This document shows, one piece after another, positions 46,231 to 58,280 of a DNA stretch of 64,000 nt. The position numbers and the translations under genes were made by a program. This stretch comes from Chelydra serpentina (Eukaryota; Chordata; Testudines; Chelydridae): positions 78,608,501-78,672,500 of the forward strand of contig JBAIAC010000004.1 in assembly GCA_037349315.1 (NCBI GenBank), in the 5' to 3' direction. The notes under the pieces are model-generated. The model was given only the letters and a program-made list of their open reading frames with translations, was not told where the DNA came from and searched no databases. Every line of letters begins with the position of its first letter. The first letter of the stretch is position 1.

Positions 46231-46738
46231 ATGTTCTATTCAGCTGTTGGTGTGTATGATTTGCTCTGATAACTACTCTGGTCTCCCCTGTGAGTCCTCA
46301 TCACCGGACTAATCTTTCTAGTTAGGCTGATGGCTTAAGCACAAGCAGAGAAAGTTTCTTCTAATAAGGACAGAATGAAGAATGTGATAATGGCTGGCCA
46401 GCCAGAGAGACAGCAAAAAGGAGGGTGGAATATAATCATCCAGTAGTAGGAGTGTTCTCCCTACTAAGACCAAACTTGCCAGCATGCATGCAAATAAAAG
46501 TGGGGGATCAGAAGAAGGGTGTAGGATACAGTATTTCCCCAGGTATAAGTTCTATCAAAATCCCTCATTCCCTTTAAAGAAGGAAGGGGAAGATTCTGTC
46601 GGTTGCATTTATATTTAGTAGTCCTGTACAGTTAGATTTGTGGCAAGTAAGATTTTCCAGGTAGAAGATAATATATAGTCCCACTGAAAAGTCCTGAATT
46701 CTCTAAACACTTATAAAGCAGCTATTGTTAACATTAAG
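46231..46738. other. Unassigned sequence
   Basis: Nothing recognised. Confidence 0.3.
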
Positions 46739-46929
46739 AAAAGGAATACTTGTGGCACCTTAGAGACTAACACATTTATTTCAGCATAAGCTTTCGTGGA
46801 CTACAATCCACTTCGTCGGATGCATCCACGAAAGCTTATGCTGAAATAAATTTGTTAGTCTCTAAGGTGCCACAAGTATTCCTTTTATTTCTGCTGACAC
46901 AGACTAACACGGCTACTACTCTGAAACCT
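46739..46929. mobile_element. Compact inverted Penelope-like repeat
   Basis: 46739-46886 is a nearly perfect inverted repeat: 'aaaaggaatacttgtggcac' at the left, its complement at the right. The tail 'cagactaacacggctac' follows, as at 21310. The left arm has a hammerhead-like core on the minus strand, but with CCGACGA instead of CTGANGA, and the right arm lacks that box. Confidence 0.65.
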
Positions 46930-47865
46930 ATTATTAACATTGCTATTCTACAACTCATGTGGCTCATTCTAATACATGATGGAGTGGAATAAGAGTTTTA
47001 CTCACACTCTTCTCAGATGATTACTTGTGAGTAATGTGATCATTCAAAAATATTGTCAATAGCCCCTTTATTAATACCATTCAATTACGTATTCACTCTC
47101 TCCCCACATTGTAATAGCAAGGCGTTCCTGTTTCTAACTCTTGATAGAGCAAAAGGAACCTGATCTTTATTCTGTCACTGTTCCAGGACAGAACTGGGCT
47201 GACCTGGGGGGCAGGGCAGCTGGTGCAAGGAATGAACTCTCACATTTAGAGGGAAAGAAACAAACCTTTTTTTCTAGCAGGCTGAATTAAAACGAGAAAT
47301 AAAAGCTTTTGGAAGATGTTAAGTTGATTAGAAAGCTAGAACTGATATCAGTGAAGGTGGATTAGTTCCAGCTGAGAAGGTCAAAGGTGCATAATAAATA
47401 TGACGTATTACACTGCTTCACAGCTACAGCTATTCACCAATACTTTTGTGATATCTATGAAATAAACTTCAGAAACATTTGATAAATTTCATTTCTGGTG
47501 ATCCTTGACCCCACTCACCTACCACTAATTCAGTTCTACCAGGACACCTGTAACATTCCAAACATCTGAACAACTTCAAATAGAGGCACAAGCATAAAAT
47601 AATTTGTTCAAGTGTGTCTCTAGGGGGGAGCAATGAAGAAAAATGCCCGTGCCTTGTTTTGAAACTTTTACTATCAATGGTCCAGGAAAGTAGGGTTACG
47701 AAAAAAGTAGCCAATAGAGAGTGAAAGCAAAACTCTACCTAGAGTAACAATGAAACAAAAGAATGTTCCATTATATTACTTTTAACCATTCCTGCCATTT
47801 ATAATATTGTAGGAAAGTGCAAGTCAATGTAACCATGACAGACACTTCCCTAAGATGTTCTAGGT
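46930..47865. other. Unassigned sequence
   Basis: A+T-rich; no gene or element ends. Confidence 0.3.
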
Positions 47866-48198
47866 CAGGGATCAGCAACCTTTGACATGCAGCCTGTCAG
47901 GGAAATCTGCTGGTGGGCCGGGACGGTTTGTTTACCTGCAGCATCCGCAGGTTCGTCTGATCGTAGCTCCCACTGGCCATGATTTGCCGTTCCAGGCCAA
48001 TGGGATCTGCAAGAAGCGGCATGGGCCAAGGGACATGCTGACTGCCACTTCCCGCAGCCCCCACTGGCGTGGAATGGTGAACCGCTGCAAGTGGGAGATG
48101 CGATCGGCTGAACCTGCGGACGCTGCAGGTAAACAAACCGTCCCGGCCCTCCAGCGGATTTCCCTGATGGGCCATGTGCCAATGGTTGCCAATCCCTG
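47866..48198. mobile_element. Palindromic hAT MITE, TSD TTCTAGGT
   Basis: 333 bp. Ends CAGGGATCAGCAACC and, read inward, CAGGGATTGGCAACC. Perfect 8-bp duplications TTCTAGGT (47858-47865, 48199-48206). The two halves are largely complementary ('gacggtttgtttacctgcag' against its inverse), so transcripts could fold into one long hairpin. Long frames on both strands are a product of the palindrome. Confidence 0.93.
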
Positions 48199-48206
48199 TT
48201 CTAGGT

Positions 48207-48689
48207 CTACAGACTGGCAGCAAGATAGATGAGGTCCTTATTAAAGAAAATTAAAATGACACTGTTTACATCAGGGGTTGTAAAACCTATTATCTTCCCT
48301 TCTTTAGACTTCATTTAAGAAATAATTTCTAACAAGCTCACAGAGCCACATATTAATAGTATAATGCAAAAGGAAAGATCATCATCATGAAGTAATGCTT
48401 GCATTTATAATCAACAGTGTCTGCCACCCCACCACACACACACACAGATGAACTGGAAAACAAAAACACTTGGTCTGAACTGAACCACTTATACAGGAGA
48501 ACTGTCAAAAATACAGTAGCTTTGGGCCCCATCAAAAGTCTACTAAGTCAATGGACTCCTGTTTATTTCCATGGGCTCTCAATCAGGCCCTAATTTAGTC
48601 TCCAAAGAATCCACAGAAGGGAAGTCACTGGACTGCAACTCAGGAAATTAAGTTCATTTCCCATTTCTGCCTTAAACTTCCCATATGAG
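48207..48689. other. Unassigned sequence with a short CA tract
   Basis: (CA)n at about 48434-48447; nothing else recognised. Confidence 0.3.
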
Positions 48690-49010
48690 TTGGGTGAGTC
48701 ACAGTGCAATAGTGTAGCTAAGAGCAAATGCAATCCTTGGATCTATAACAGGGGAACATCAAGAAAGAGTAAGGAGATGGTAATACCACTTTATGTTATA
48801 TTAGCAAGGCCATTATGGAAATACTGTGTCCAGTTCTGGTGTCCATACTTCATAAGGGATGTATGGAAACTGGAAATGGTTCAGGGAAGAGCCACAAGAA
48901 TGATTTAAGGTCCAGAAAACATGCCTTTACAGAAAAAAAGAGGTTCGATCTATTTACTTTATACAGGAGAAGATTAAGAGGTGACTACGGCCCTTTTGTT
49001 CTCAGTTTTT
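48690..49010 (+). mobile_element. CR1/L3-type LINE fragment
   Basis: Reads KEMVIPLYVILARPLWKYCVQF, then KLEMVQGRATRMI and later LYRRRLRGD in a shifted frame: the reverse-transcriptase C-terminal region, decayed. Confidence 0.75.
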
Positions 49011-49214
49011 AACTGAATTTTTTACTGAAAAATTCCTGGATTTTACAAAAGCTATCATTCAGGTTTTACTAATGTCCACCTGAATTTTGGACAATTCAAG
49101 TACCCGAAAATACTGATATATGTAAGAAAATCCAGTAGATAGATTTATCTGTTAATAAGTTAGTCTCAGCATCAATGCAAGGCTGTCTGTTAAAGTAAAG
49201 CAATGTAGTAGAAG

Positions 49215-49246
49215 GTACACATATGCATGCACTTGCATATGTGTAC
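49215..49246. repeat. Short inverted repeat
   Basis: GTACACATATGCA is followed by its exact complement, with a 6-bp spacer. Confidence 0.8.
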
Positions 49247-49929
49247 ATACTGTTAATGTACAGATCATGAAATAAAGCACAGCATTAAACTGCTTCTACT
49301 TTCAGCATTCCTGTCCTCCCATCCTCCAATATTAACCCTGATCTTTACCCAGAAAACTGGAATTAATTTTTTGCACTGATTTTCATCCTTTTTTTTTTTT
49401 TAATTGTAATAAATAGTGATACATTTCCAGGAAATTTTAAACAAAATAAAAATTGGAATCTTCAGGGCCTAAGAGATATCTTGATATTTGTAGAAATGCG
49501 ATCTACATCAGCATTAATATGATGATGGATGCTGTATCAGTTAGTACAGAGGAAAGGAAAGTCTTGGCACTGACTAAGTTACTTTACACCTTACAGGAAT
49601 TATAAACTTTGCACATCTCTTATTGTCTGTTATGTTCAGACATGGTTTCCAAGAGGGGACTGTCAAAGGCCACACATTCGGGAGCCAGTAGAATGTCACA
49701 TTAATGGCATAAAACTTGGTCTGATAATGATGTTTAGAAGCTATGTATTTGACACAGATAGATGCTCCACCATAGATTAAATGTTGTGAAGCGAGTGATT
49801 TTTAGAGCCTTTAGTTAGATTGCACATAAAGTCAGGTGACCATATTAAGTTAGCTAGCTTTGTAATTAGTGTCCACGATTGTATATTAAAAGAAGGCTGG
49901 TCTCTCCTTGAAGAAGTCCCAGGCAATCT
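49247..49929. other. Unassigned A+T-rich sequence
   Basis: Contains a T-tract at about 49390; nothing else. Confidence 0.3.
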
Positions 49930-50110
49930 ATAATAATACATTGTGTTTATATAGCACCATTCATTCAATGTCCTCCAAAGTACTTAATAAAGGTAGTTCA
50001 GCCTTATCCCTATTTTACAGTTGGGGAAGTTGAGAATGAGAGGTTAAGTGTTCAAGGTCAAAACAGAAGGCAGTGGTCAGGTTAAGAAGAAAACCCTGGT
50101 TTCCTGATTC
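49930..50110 (-). mobile_element. MIR-like CORE-SINE relic
   Basis: 'ctattttacagttgggga', then 'gaggttaagtgttcaaggtc', match the complement of the MIR core in order. Confidence 0.65.
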
Positions 50111-50238
50111 TAACAGTGGTACAGGTGAGAGATCACCAGGCTTGTAAGGGGCAAAGAGCATACTACTCCTCTAGAGTGATATCACAGGAGGGTGGCGTGG
50201 GGAAGAGCTTTCACTGAGATGAGAGTCCATTCTTTTCA

Positions 50239-50374
50239 TAGGTGCTGGAACTAGGGGTGTTGAGGGTGCTACTGCACTCCCTGGATTGAAGTGATTTCCA
50301 TTATATACAGGGTTTACAGTTTGGTTCAGTGGCTCTCAGCACCCCCACTATGCAAATTGTTCCAACACCCCTGC
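50239..50374. mobile_element. MITE-like repeat
   Basis: 'aggtgctggaactaggggtg' at the left and the complement of 'caggggtgttggaac' at the right form imperfect inverted ends. TTCTTTTCAT before and TTCTTTTGAT after may be a degenerate duplication. Confidence 0.6.
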
Positions 50375-52700
50375 TTCTTTTGATCTCTTGCCCATCATAC
50401 AAGACAAAGAAGATATTCTATGAAAGAAACAATCAAGCGTGGTTATGGTTTTGTGAGGTCCTCTGTCTCACATTGATCTTCTTGCTGCAGTCTGGACTTG
50501 AAGGGAGGAAAAAGGCCCCCATGGCATTGAAGGGGTTGTTAAGGCTTGTAAATGTCTTACATTCTTGTTCAATTTCCCATTGCTGATATCCTTCCCCTTC
50601 TTTCTCCTTCACCCACATGGATTATTTTAGCTGTTTTTGTAATCTCATTACCACACTAGTTACTCCTTCCTGTTACCGCAAGGTCCTTCCTGTAGATAAA
50701 TGGAAAGAAACACTACAAACTTTTAAAAGCAGTAATTTTAAACTTTAGATTATTCAACATTTTAAATCCAAACCCCAAACTAGGGAATGCATTGGTGGTT
50801 ACTGCAACTGCCCTACAATTAAACTCTGCTCGGGACTTTTTGGCTAATAGCAGTGCCAGAATTAGAAATGGTCTTTTAAGCAAAGTATGTTGTGAGCAAG
50901 AGGAAGTTGGGGAACTCTGCAGATAAAAGTGCAATAACGCTACTGCATTAGAGCAACTGAAGGAAGCTTGTATTTTAAGTACTCTATAATTATTCCCTGG
51001 CTTAGACTAAGTTTGGTTTCATTTTGACGAATAGCTATGTTAATCACTTCACTCAGTCATTTTGCTATTGATGTCTCATGCCAATGCCTAACCTCACTGG
51101 GTTAAGTCAGGATTTTTACAGTTTTAGATATTTGTGAGAAGACACTAAAAATGACTGAAGTCAACAAAATCGACCTTTCTGAAAGTGATCCAGCCATCAG
51201 TGGTCTAAGAACTACATCTCCCACAGCGGATTTAAAACCATCTGGCACCCAATGTCATAAAGATATTTGTCTGATGTATGTTTGAGTAACACACAAATGA
51301 AAACAGGGACTGCTGGAAATGGATGCAATTTCCAAGGAAGCAATTGTCAGTGAAGACTGTGGAGAATAAGGAGACTGTGGAGACTGTATATATTTTTATA
51401 AGTATTATATGCACATCTAATCTGTTATCTTGCCTGACTACCAGGCATTAAATCCAAGTGGGCAGTAAATAGGAGCTGAAAAAATAGCAACGATAAGGCT
51501 CCTTCGGGCAACAATGCAGAGAGGTATTAATTTGGGAACGCTCCTGCTTGACTCCCAGCAGGCTGGAATAGCTTACTCTTCCCAAGGCTGAAAGCCTAGG
51601 ATCAAAGGGGATCCTAACCTTAAAGATGCTGGCCTAGAGAAGAAGAGGAGTAAGGTTGTCAGAAGCCTGAGAATGAAGACAGACAGAGAGCATGATCCAT
51701 GCAGAACAGTCTGCTTCTCGCAGTCAGAGATGGGGGTTAGCTGGGCTGAGAAGGACTAATAAATTCTGGCAAAGAAGGATTACAGGGTAGGTAAAGGAAA
51801 ATACATATATGGGATTCTTTTTTGTTTTAACCCTTTGTTCTGTGTGGTATGTGCCTTTTAGTGAAAGAATAAATAATGCTTTGTGTTAGAAAAAAACTGA
51901 GTCATACGAGTTATATGCACCTGTTATCTATTAGCCACTGTCACAGGTTCCCAGAGGAAGAGACTTATAGGTGCCAAACTCAGCTGGATCTGTCAGGTTA
52001 ACACAGCTGGGAAATGGGGAGTGGGGAGCTGCACCCCAGACATCCAGTTTGAGTGTGGTTGGACTGGGTGGTTCCATCCAAAGAAGAAGGTGGTAGTGAA
52101 ACCGGTCCCCAAAGGGTGTTCTGAAGGGACTAAAAGGGGTCCAAGGCACAGCTCACCCAGTAACCATGACAAAACATTTCTAATACCAATCGAGTTTCAA
52201 TGCTGACAACAGAGTTGAAAACACTAGTTACAAGCATCTATCCTCATGCAACCCAGGGGATGCTTCACAAGTGGGACAGTGGTAGCAGCAGTGGTGCAAG
52301 TATGGTGGTCCAGTCTGCCAATGCCATACCAGTAAGATATTTATAGCCAGTACTCTGTACGGAAAAGACACAGGAGGAGCAAAACTGAGGCCGCCGGGCA
52401 GCCCCATGCCAGCAGCTCCTCCAGCACGGCAGTACCCCACCCCCAGTCCTGCACCCAGCCCTTCCAAGCAGCTGCGTCTCCTGTCTGAGGTCTGTACAGC
52501 CACATCGAAGGAGCTGCCGGCATGGGGGCCGGCTAGTGGCCCCACATTCTGCTCCTTTCGCCGCTGCAGTTTTGGAGAGCCCTGCAGTTCAGAATTCTCC
52601 AGCGCAGCAGGAGGACAGAGCCCCATGCCTCCAGGTAACGTAGGATGGATCAGGAGGAGAGCGTGGGGGCCCCGGGCTGGAGGCCGGGTGGGGAGGAGAT
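50375..52700. other. Unassigned sequence
   Basis: No gene recognised. 51940-52230 and 52310-52670 look like moderately GC-rich dispersed repeats that I cannot classify. Confidence 0.3.
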
Positions 52701-52797
52701 AAAACTTTATGGGGAGATGCTTATAAATGTATATATGTAACTAGAATATGTTTTATGCTACATATATACATTTATAAGCATCTCCCCATAAAGTTTT
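52701..52797. repeat. Perfect 39-bp inverted repeat with 19-bp loop
   Basis: Left arm 52701-52739 (AAAACTTTATGGGGAGATGC...) and right arm 52759-52797 are exact complements with no mismatch. The spacer is 19 bp. I recognise no element. Perfect pairing means the structure is young or maintained by conversion. Confidence 0.95.
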
Positions 52798-53682
52798 ATG
52801 GGGAACACCGTCACAGGAGTCACATGGGGAGGTCATGTGCGCCCCCTCGAGCTGGTGCCCCAATTTTGTGTCCCTCCCATGAGTGCAGCATACTGGTAAG
52901 AAATGAATTCTACTTGCACCACTGGGTGGCAGAGAAGATGTTCCTTACTAACCATGAGTGTAATGCTATTGTATTAGACTGTGATAATCTGTGCTAGTGC
53001 GTCATTGGTCGACGAAAGACTGTAATTGCTGGATTCAAAGGCATATCCTGCTTTGCTGTAGTTAGCCTCTTTCCTTGATGATTACGCTGACTCAATGCTC
53101 GAATTAGTGGACCTGCAGAAAGATATACCCAATCATTTCACCACCTCAGCTTCTGGCAGAGGTACGTCCAAAATAATGGTGTAGAAAGCACTTTCACTCT
53201 CCCCGTGACATAACTCTATCTTATCTGTACCAACAGTTAATCTCAGGGGCAGAACACACTCCATTTTTTAAAAAAAATACTGCTTTGGGCAAGGGGGTGG
53301 CAAGTCCTCTACTCATTATATTATACTAAAAATGATGTTTGTTGAAAAACAAAGCACAAATTGACTACTGCAGTATTTGACAGTATCTGCATCCCTAGGG
53401 CTGTATTCATCATTCAGCAATTAAGCTGTTGGCTATGAGACAAAATACTAGTCAGGGTATAAGACAACTTACAGCTACAAGAGTCAATGTGAAAAATAGT
53501 AGCAAATTATGTAAATAATCAGGTCCATGAGTTATCCATGTTTGCAGAGATGACCTTGTAGGCCTTATTATCCTCATGGAATATTGTAAGATGTTTGCTA
53601 CAAGTCATTTGGTCTGTCACAGCCTTAACATGTCCCCCCACTCAACTGCTGATCTAGATTTGCAAGCAGCAGACATGCTTGG
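52798..53682. other. Unassigned sequence
   Basis: Nothing recognised. Confidence 0.3.
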
Positions 53683-54330
53683 TGTAGCAGATCAAGCATT
53701 CACCACCACGGCGCCTCCTGCTGGTCATCTGAGAATTAGCTCACCAGCCTCAGAGCGCCTCCTGCTGGCCGGTGTCTCTTCCCTGGGGTTCTGCCCACAG
53801 CAGTACTCCCACACTCTGGGTCTCCCCTCCCAGGGGAACCCCCAATCCCCTATACCCACCTTTCTCAGTGGCTACTGCCAGTCACCATCTAGCCCCCTTT
53901 CCCTGGGGCAAACTGCAGTCTGTAATGGCCAATCATCATTGGCAAGGGGGTTGGACGAGCTGCCTCTGCCTGTCCCCGGGCTGAAACTCTGCAGCACCAG
54001 TGCCTCCTTAAGCCTTTAACAAGGCCTCAGCCTGGGGAGTTGCCAGGCTGGATCACCCCAGCTCCTCTTGCCCTTGCCCTTGCCCAGCACTGCTCTGCTT
54101 CAGTTACCCTGTGCTCCCAGGCAGCCAGGTCCTTCCCACTCCAAGGCTGGAGTGAGACTCCCTGTCTCCTGGTTCACAGCCCCTCCTATCAGGGCCAGCT
54201 GTGGCCAGCTACACAGCCAGCCTCCCTCAGCTGCTCTTAATCCCTTTTCTCATTGGGTCCAAGCCACAGCCCTCGCCAAGGGCTGATTTTAACCCCTGCT
54301 CTCCTGGAGTGGGGCAGCCACTCCACTACA
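53683..54330 (-). mobile_element. Solo LTR, duplication CTTGG/CTTAG
   Basis: TGTAGCAG...CACTACA, 648 bp, flanked by CTTGG (53678-53682) and CTTAG (54331-54335), one mismatch. Orientation is inferred from the TGTAGTGGAGTGGC start on the minus strand. The 147-codon frame on + across it has no domain. Confidence 0.8.
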
Positions 54331-54335
54331 CTTAG

Positions 54336-56115
54336 TGATATTCAAGCCCTAGAAAAGGTAAGTGTGTCGGCCCCATCACCTGTTGATGATACACTTGGAG
54401 TCAACTGCTGTTCTAGCTTTTATCTGGTAGTCATAGTGAAACAGCAGCCTTTTTTGATATAAATGCAACTAAATATTTACAAGTAAATATAATTTCAACT
54501 GAGTCAACAAATCACTGTTTCTTAGTACACAAACATGAAAATAGTGTGTCTAGAAAAGCATACTGTGAGCTGGAAATCAGTAGGCCCATACTTGGACATT
54601 TAACCTCCTGTGGTTGTGTGATTTCAAAGTGAAAGTTGTGAGCCATCAATGTATGGTTTCGTATTATGGTGCTGTATAGAGGGAAAGACTTTTTTTTTTA
54701 CAAAAAAGGCATCAAGTAGAGGCAGTTTTTGAAGTGTGATAATGTTTTATTAGAAATGTGCCAATAATAAGAAATCTCATAATCCATGAGGTCCTGAGGC
54801 AATACCTCTACTCAGTGATTGCAAAGCCAAGTTCCACTATATGTGACACATGCTGTGTACCCATTACAACTTTAGACGAACTCATATGAATTTCCAAAAA
54901 TGTTGCAGAAAGATAAACCTCTGCAATAAATCATCCTGAAGCTAACTATTTCCAATTAACTTTTTAAAATTATGTATAGCTGCTGACGTACCCATTCTTA
55001 ACTGTATTTTAAATAATGCATTCAAACTTAATTCAGACAGCCACTAAGCCTATACAGGACCAGTTTCCTGTGTCATGAGAATGCTGTTCAGTGACTTTGC
55101 ATGATGGAGAGCTTGTGGAGATGGACCTTTGCCTATGGCATCATAACCTGTAGGATCAGCCCTGAGCGTATATGTGATATTTTTAGCCTTCAGTTCAAGC
55201 TCTACTATGTTTATTTCTTCCTGTCATGTTTTATATTTACTTGTTACTGCGGACATTCCTACACTTATAGCAAGTACTTGTTAATGGTTTGCATCCTTTA
55301 CTTACTTGATAGTACAAAAATTGTTGAAATATACCTTTTTTGCTTCTCCACAAATAGGACATATTGATCAATCAGTATATTCAGCCATTTTTTACTGTAG
55401 TTCAGTAAGTGAGACATATTTTAAAAGTTGTTTTTTGACAAGCCTAAGCCATGACTCATTTTAAAAAATTCAATATGTAAATTATAGGGTGGAATTATAC
55501 TGAAGAAATTTTCCAATATAGCTGATTCAAATGTAGCATGAACAATTGTAAATTGCAGATGGTTCGACATCACTGATGAAGGAATCAGTATAATCACATC
55601 CAGGAGTTCCCTATATTTTATTTTGCAAACAAAAATAAAATAGACAGCAGATAAACTAAGACAAAATTAACAACTAATTTGATGAATAGTTTCAAAATCT
55701 CTTTAGATGCATATCAATCAGTAACTCAGCTTGGCCTGTTCTTTGAGGTAGTCAAAGAGCAATACTCGGGCTCTTCATCTACCCATCCTGAAAAAATCAC
55801 CATTCTTAGACTCCCTTAAATAAATGTGTATTATTATGTGTGAGAAATAATCCCCCTTCCATCTGTATACCTCTCCAAAAAAGTATGATTTCTAACCATT
55901 GTTGCTTTTGCTAACAGAGCAATATAGTAAGTGTATGTTGTATGGCTGGATGTCATTATAGTGCAGCGTGGCAAAAAAAAAAAAGGCTGAGGGGGGGAGA
56001 AGGGAAATAAACATTCAAAACTACTGACCAAAAAGACTTCTATGATTGATTTTAAGTATTTTCCTCTCTTCAGGCTAGAGTAATAATATCTTCCACTGGT
56101 CTTTTTATGTCGATT
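54336..56115. other. Unassigned A+T-rich sequence
   Basis: 1.8 kb with no gene or element ends recognised. Confidence 0.3.
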
Positions 56116-56668
56116 AGAATCATAGAAGATTAGGATTGGAAGGGACCTCAGGAGGTCATCTAGTCCAACCCTCTGCTCCAACTAAATCATCCCAGCCAGG
56201 GCTTTGTCAAGCTGGGCCTTAAAAACCTCTAAGGAAGGAGATTCCACCACCTCCCTAGGTAACCCATTCCAGTGCTTCACCACCCTCCTAGTGAAATAGT
56301 GTTTCCTAATATCCAGCCTAGACCTCCCCCACTGCAACTTGAGACCATTGCTCCTTGTTCCGTCATCTGCCACCACTGAGAACAGCCTAACTCCATCCTC
56401 TTTGGGACTCCTGTTCAGGTAGTTGAAGGCTGCTATCAAATCCCCCGTCACAGTCCATGGGATGCTTCCATCGTAAGTGCAGGACTCTGCACTTGTCCTT
56501 GTTGAACCTCATCAGATTTCTTTTAGCCCAATCCTCTAATTTGTCTAGGTCACTGTAGTGAGGCGGGCTGGCGCCCCACCACCCCGCAGAGTGAAACACC
56601 AGCCCAGTGGCCAGAGTGGGTGGGGCCAGGAGGCTCTGGGCCCGCCCCGCCAAGAGACAGGCCGCGAC

Positions 56669-56724
56669 CCGGAAGTAGATCAGCGCGACCCGGAAGTAGA
56701 CCAGAGCGACCCGGAAGTATAAAG
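56669..56724 (+). promoter_or_regulatory. LTR promoter: three ETS-like boxes and TATA
   Basis: CCGGAAGT at 56669, 56690 and 56711, exactly 21 bp apart. The third runs straight into TATAAAG, giving CCGGAAGTATAAAGG. Same arrangement as in the sister LTR. Confidence 0.65.
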
Positions 56725-57214
56725 GCGGGCCCGCGGAGCTCACTAGAGGAGCAGCCACCGGGAAGACCAGACGCGGCCAGCTTAGCTCGTGACTAGGAAA
56801 CCCCTGTGGCCCCAGGTACCCGCCTAGACTGGCCGGGCCCGCCGAGCGGCCCCTGCCCGGAGGAGTGGCCGGACCTGCCGAGTGACCGCGAGTCTGACAA
56901 GGAGCCCATGAGGGTGGAACCCGCCGAAGACACCCCCTGGACTCAGGTACCACCCGAGGGGTAGTTAGGAAGTGGCCCGGGGACAGCCGACCCCAGTCTG
57001 GCTGCACCGTGGCCAGAACCCATGTCAGTGTGTTGCGGCCAGGATCCCCACTGACACAGCGGCGGATCCTTTGCCGCTGTTAGGGCCCCGGGCCGGGACG
57101 CAGTGGAGCGGGTGGGCCTGCGTCCCCCCTGCCACCCAACCTGTGGGTGGCAGTCTCCCCCTCTCCCAGGTTCTCCAGAGCTAGGACCTGGGCTTGCCAC
57201 CACCTCCATTGAGG

Positions 57215-57548
57215 GCTCAGCCCCTGCTTCAGGGCCTGAGCCCTGAACTACTTTGCTGCCCCGCCCTGCCCAAGGGCCAGGGCTTCCTGACTCAGTGTTT
57301 GCTCAGCCCCTGCTTGAGGGCCTGAGCCCTGAACTATTTGTTGCCCTGCCCTGATCAAGGGCCAGGGCTCACTGACTTATTGATTGCTCAGCCCCTGCCT
57401 GAGGAGCTGAGCCCTTGACTAATTACCCGCTGCCCCGCCCTGACCCAGGGCCTGGGCCTATTGAACTCTGTGCTCAGCCCCTGCTTGAGGGCCTGAGCCC
57501 TGACTATTCACTTGCTTTCTGCCCGCCCTGACTCAGGGCCAGGGCTTA
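57215..57548. repeat. 85-bp minisatellite, four units
   Basis: 'gctcagcccctgc' at 57215, 57301, 57386 and 57472. Units are more diverged than in the eight-unit sister. Confidence 0.9.
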
Positions 57549-57769
57549 GCCTCTATCGCTTACAGGACCCGACCGGAGGTGGTCGGGCCCGAGACCAAGG
57601 CTTCCCCAACTTAATCGAACGCGCACAGCGAGGCGGGCTGGCGCCCCACCACCCCGCCGTAGACTGAGACCCCTTACAGTCACTCTGGACCTTATCCGTA
57701 CCCTCCAGCATATCTACCTCTCCCCCCATTTTAGTGTCATCCGTATTAGGACTAGAGCCATAAAGGGGA

Positions 57770-57877
57770 CTTAGGCTCAGCATTGCAAGGACACACTTTT
57801 GGTGCCCTGCCACCTAATGAAAGCCCAAGTCCTGAGTTTGGCACCCAGGTGCCCTCTAAAATGGATGGGGAGAGTGA
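57770..57877. mobile_element. Dispersed tRNA-module repeat, part 1
   Basis: Left part of a copy interrupted by Harbinger-2 and a MITE; continues at 61970 and 62385. Confidence 0.5.
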
Positions 57878-58280
57878 GGCCTTGGCTACACTCACGAGTT
57901 ACAGCGCAATAAAACTGCCTGCAGTGCTGCAACTCACTAACTGGCTACACTCACAAGGCACGTGCAGCGCTGCATCTCCTCAGGTACAGCGCTGCATGTA
58001 CTCCACCTCTCCGAGAGGAATAACGTTTGTTGTGCTGCTGCTGGTGCGCTGCGGCTACAGTGTGGTCACCCAATGCGCGGTTATTGGCCTCCAGAAGTAT
58101 TCGGAAGTATCCCACAACGCCTGTTCTAGCCACTCTGGTCATCAATTAGCACTCTACTGCCCTGGCCTCAGGTGACCAACCGCCACTCCGACCCTTTAAA
58201 TTCCTTTGGAATTTTAAATATCCCCTTCCTGTTTGCTCAGCCAGGCGTGGAGTGCTCTCAGCGCATCTTTCCAGGTAACC

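Larger units (their letters stand above)
56554..57678 (+). mobile_element. Solo LTR with internal minisatellite, TSD GTCAC
   Basis: TGTAGTGAGG...CCCTTACA, 1,125 bp, flanked by GTCAC at 56549-56553 and 57679-57683, inside CR1. It is the sister of 38182-39675 with four instead of eight minisatellite units. It keeps a TATAAAG box at 56718-56724. Confidence 0.93.
56116..57745 (-). mobile_element. CR1 LINE split by a solo LTR
   Basis: The 3' end is at 56116-56180 ('ggattggaagggacctcagg'). The minus-strand frame 56182-56451 reads the CR1 C-terminus: [40 protein letters not shown]. Next to it is a deletion joining to [17 protein letters not shown] (56460-56540). The CR1 resumes after the LTR at 57684 with 'ccctccagcatatctacc' and fades near 57745. 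Confidence 0.9.

Noticed and set aside
53576..54019. 147-codon frame as a host exon
   Set aside because: It crosses the LTR boundary at 53683 and shows no domain; composition is that of the LTR.
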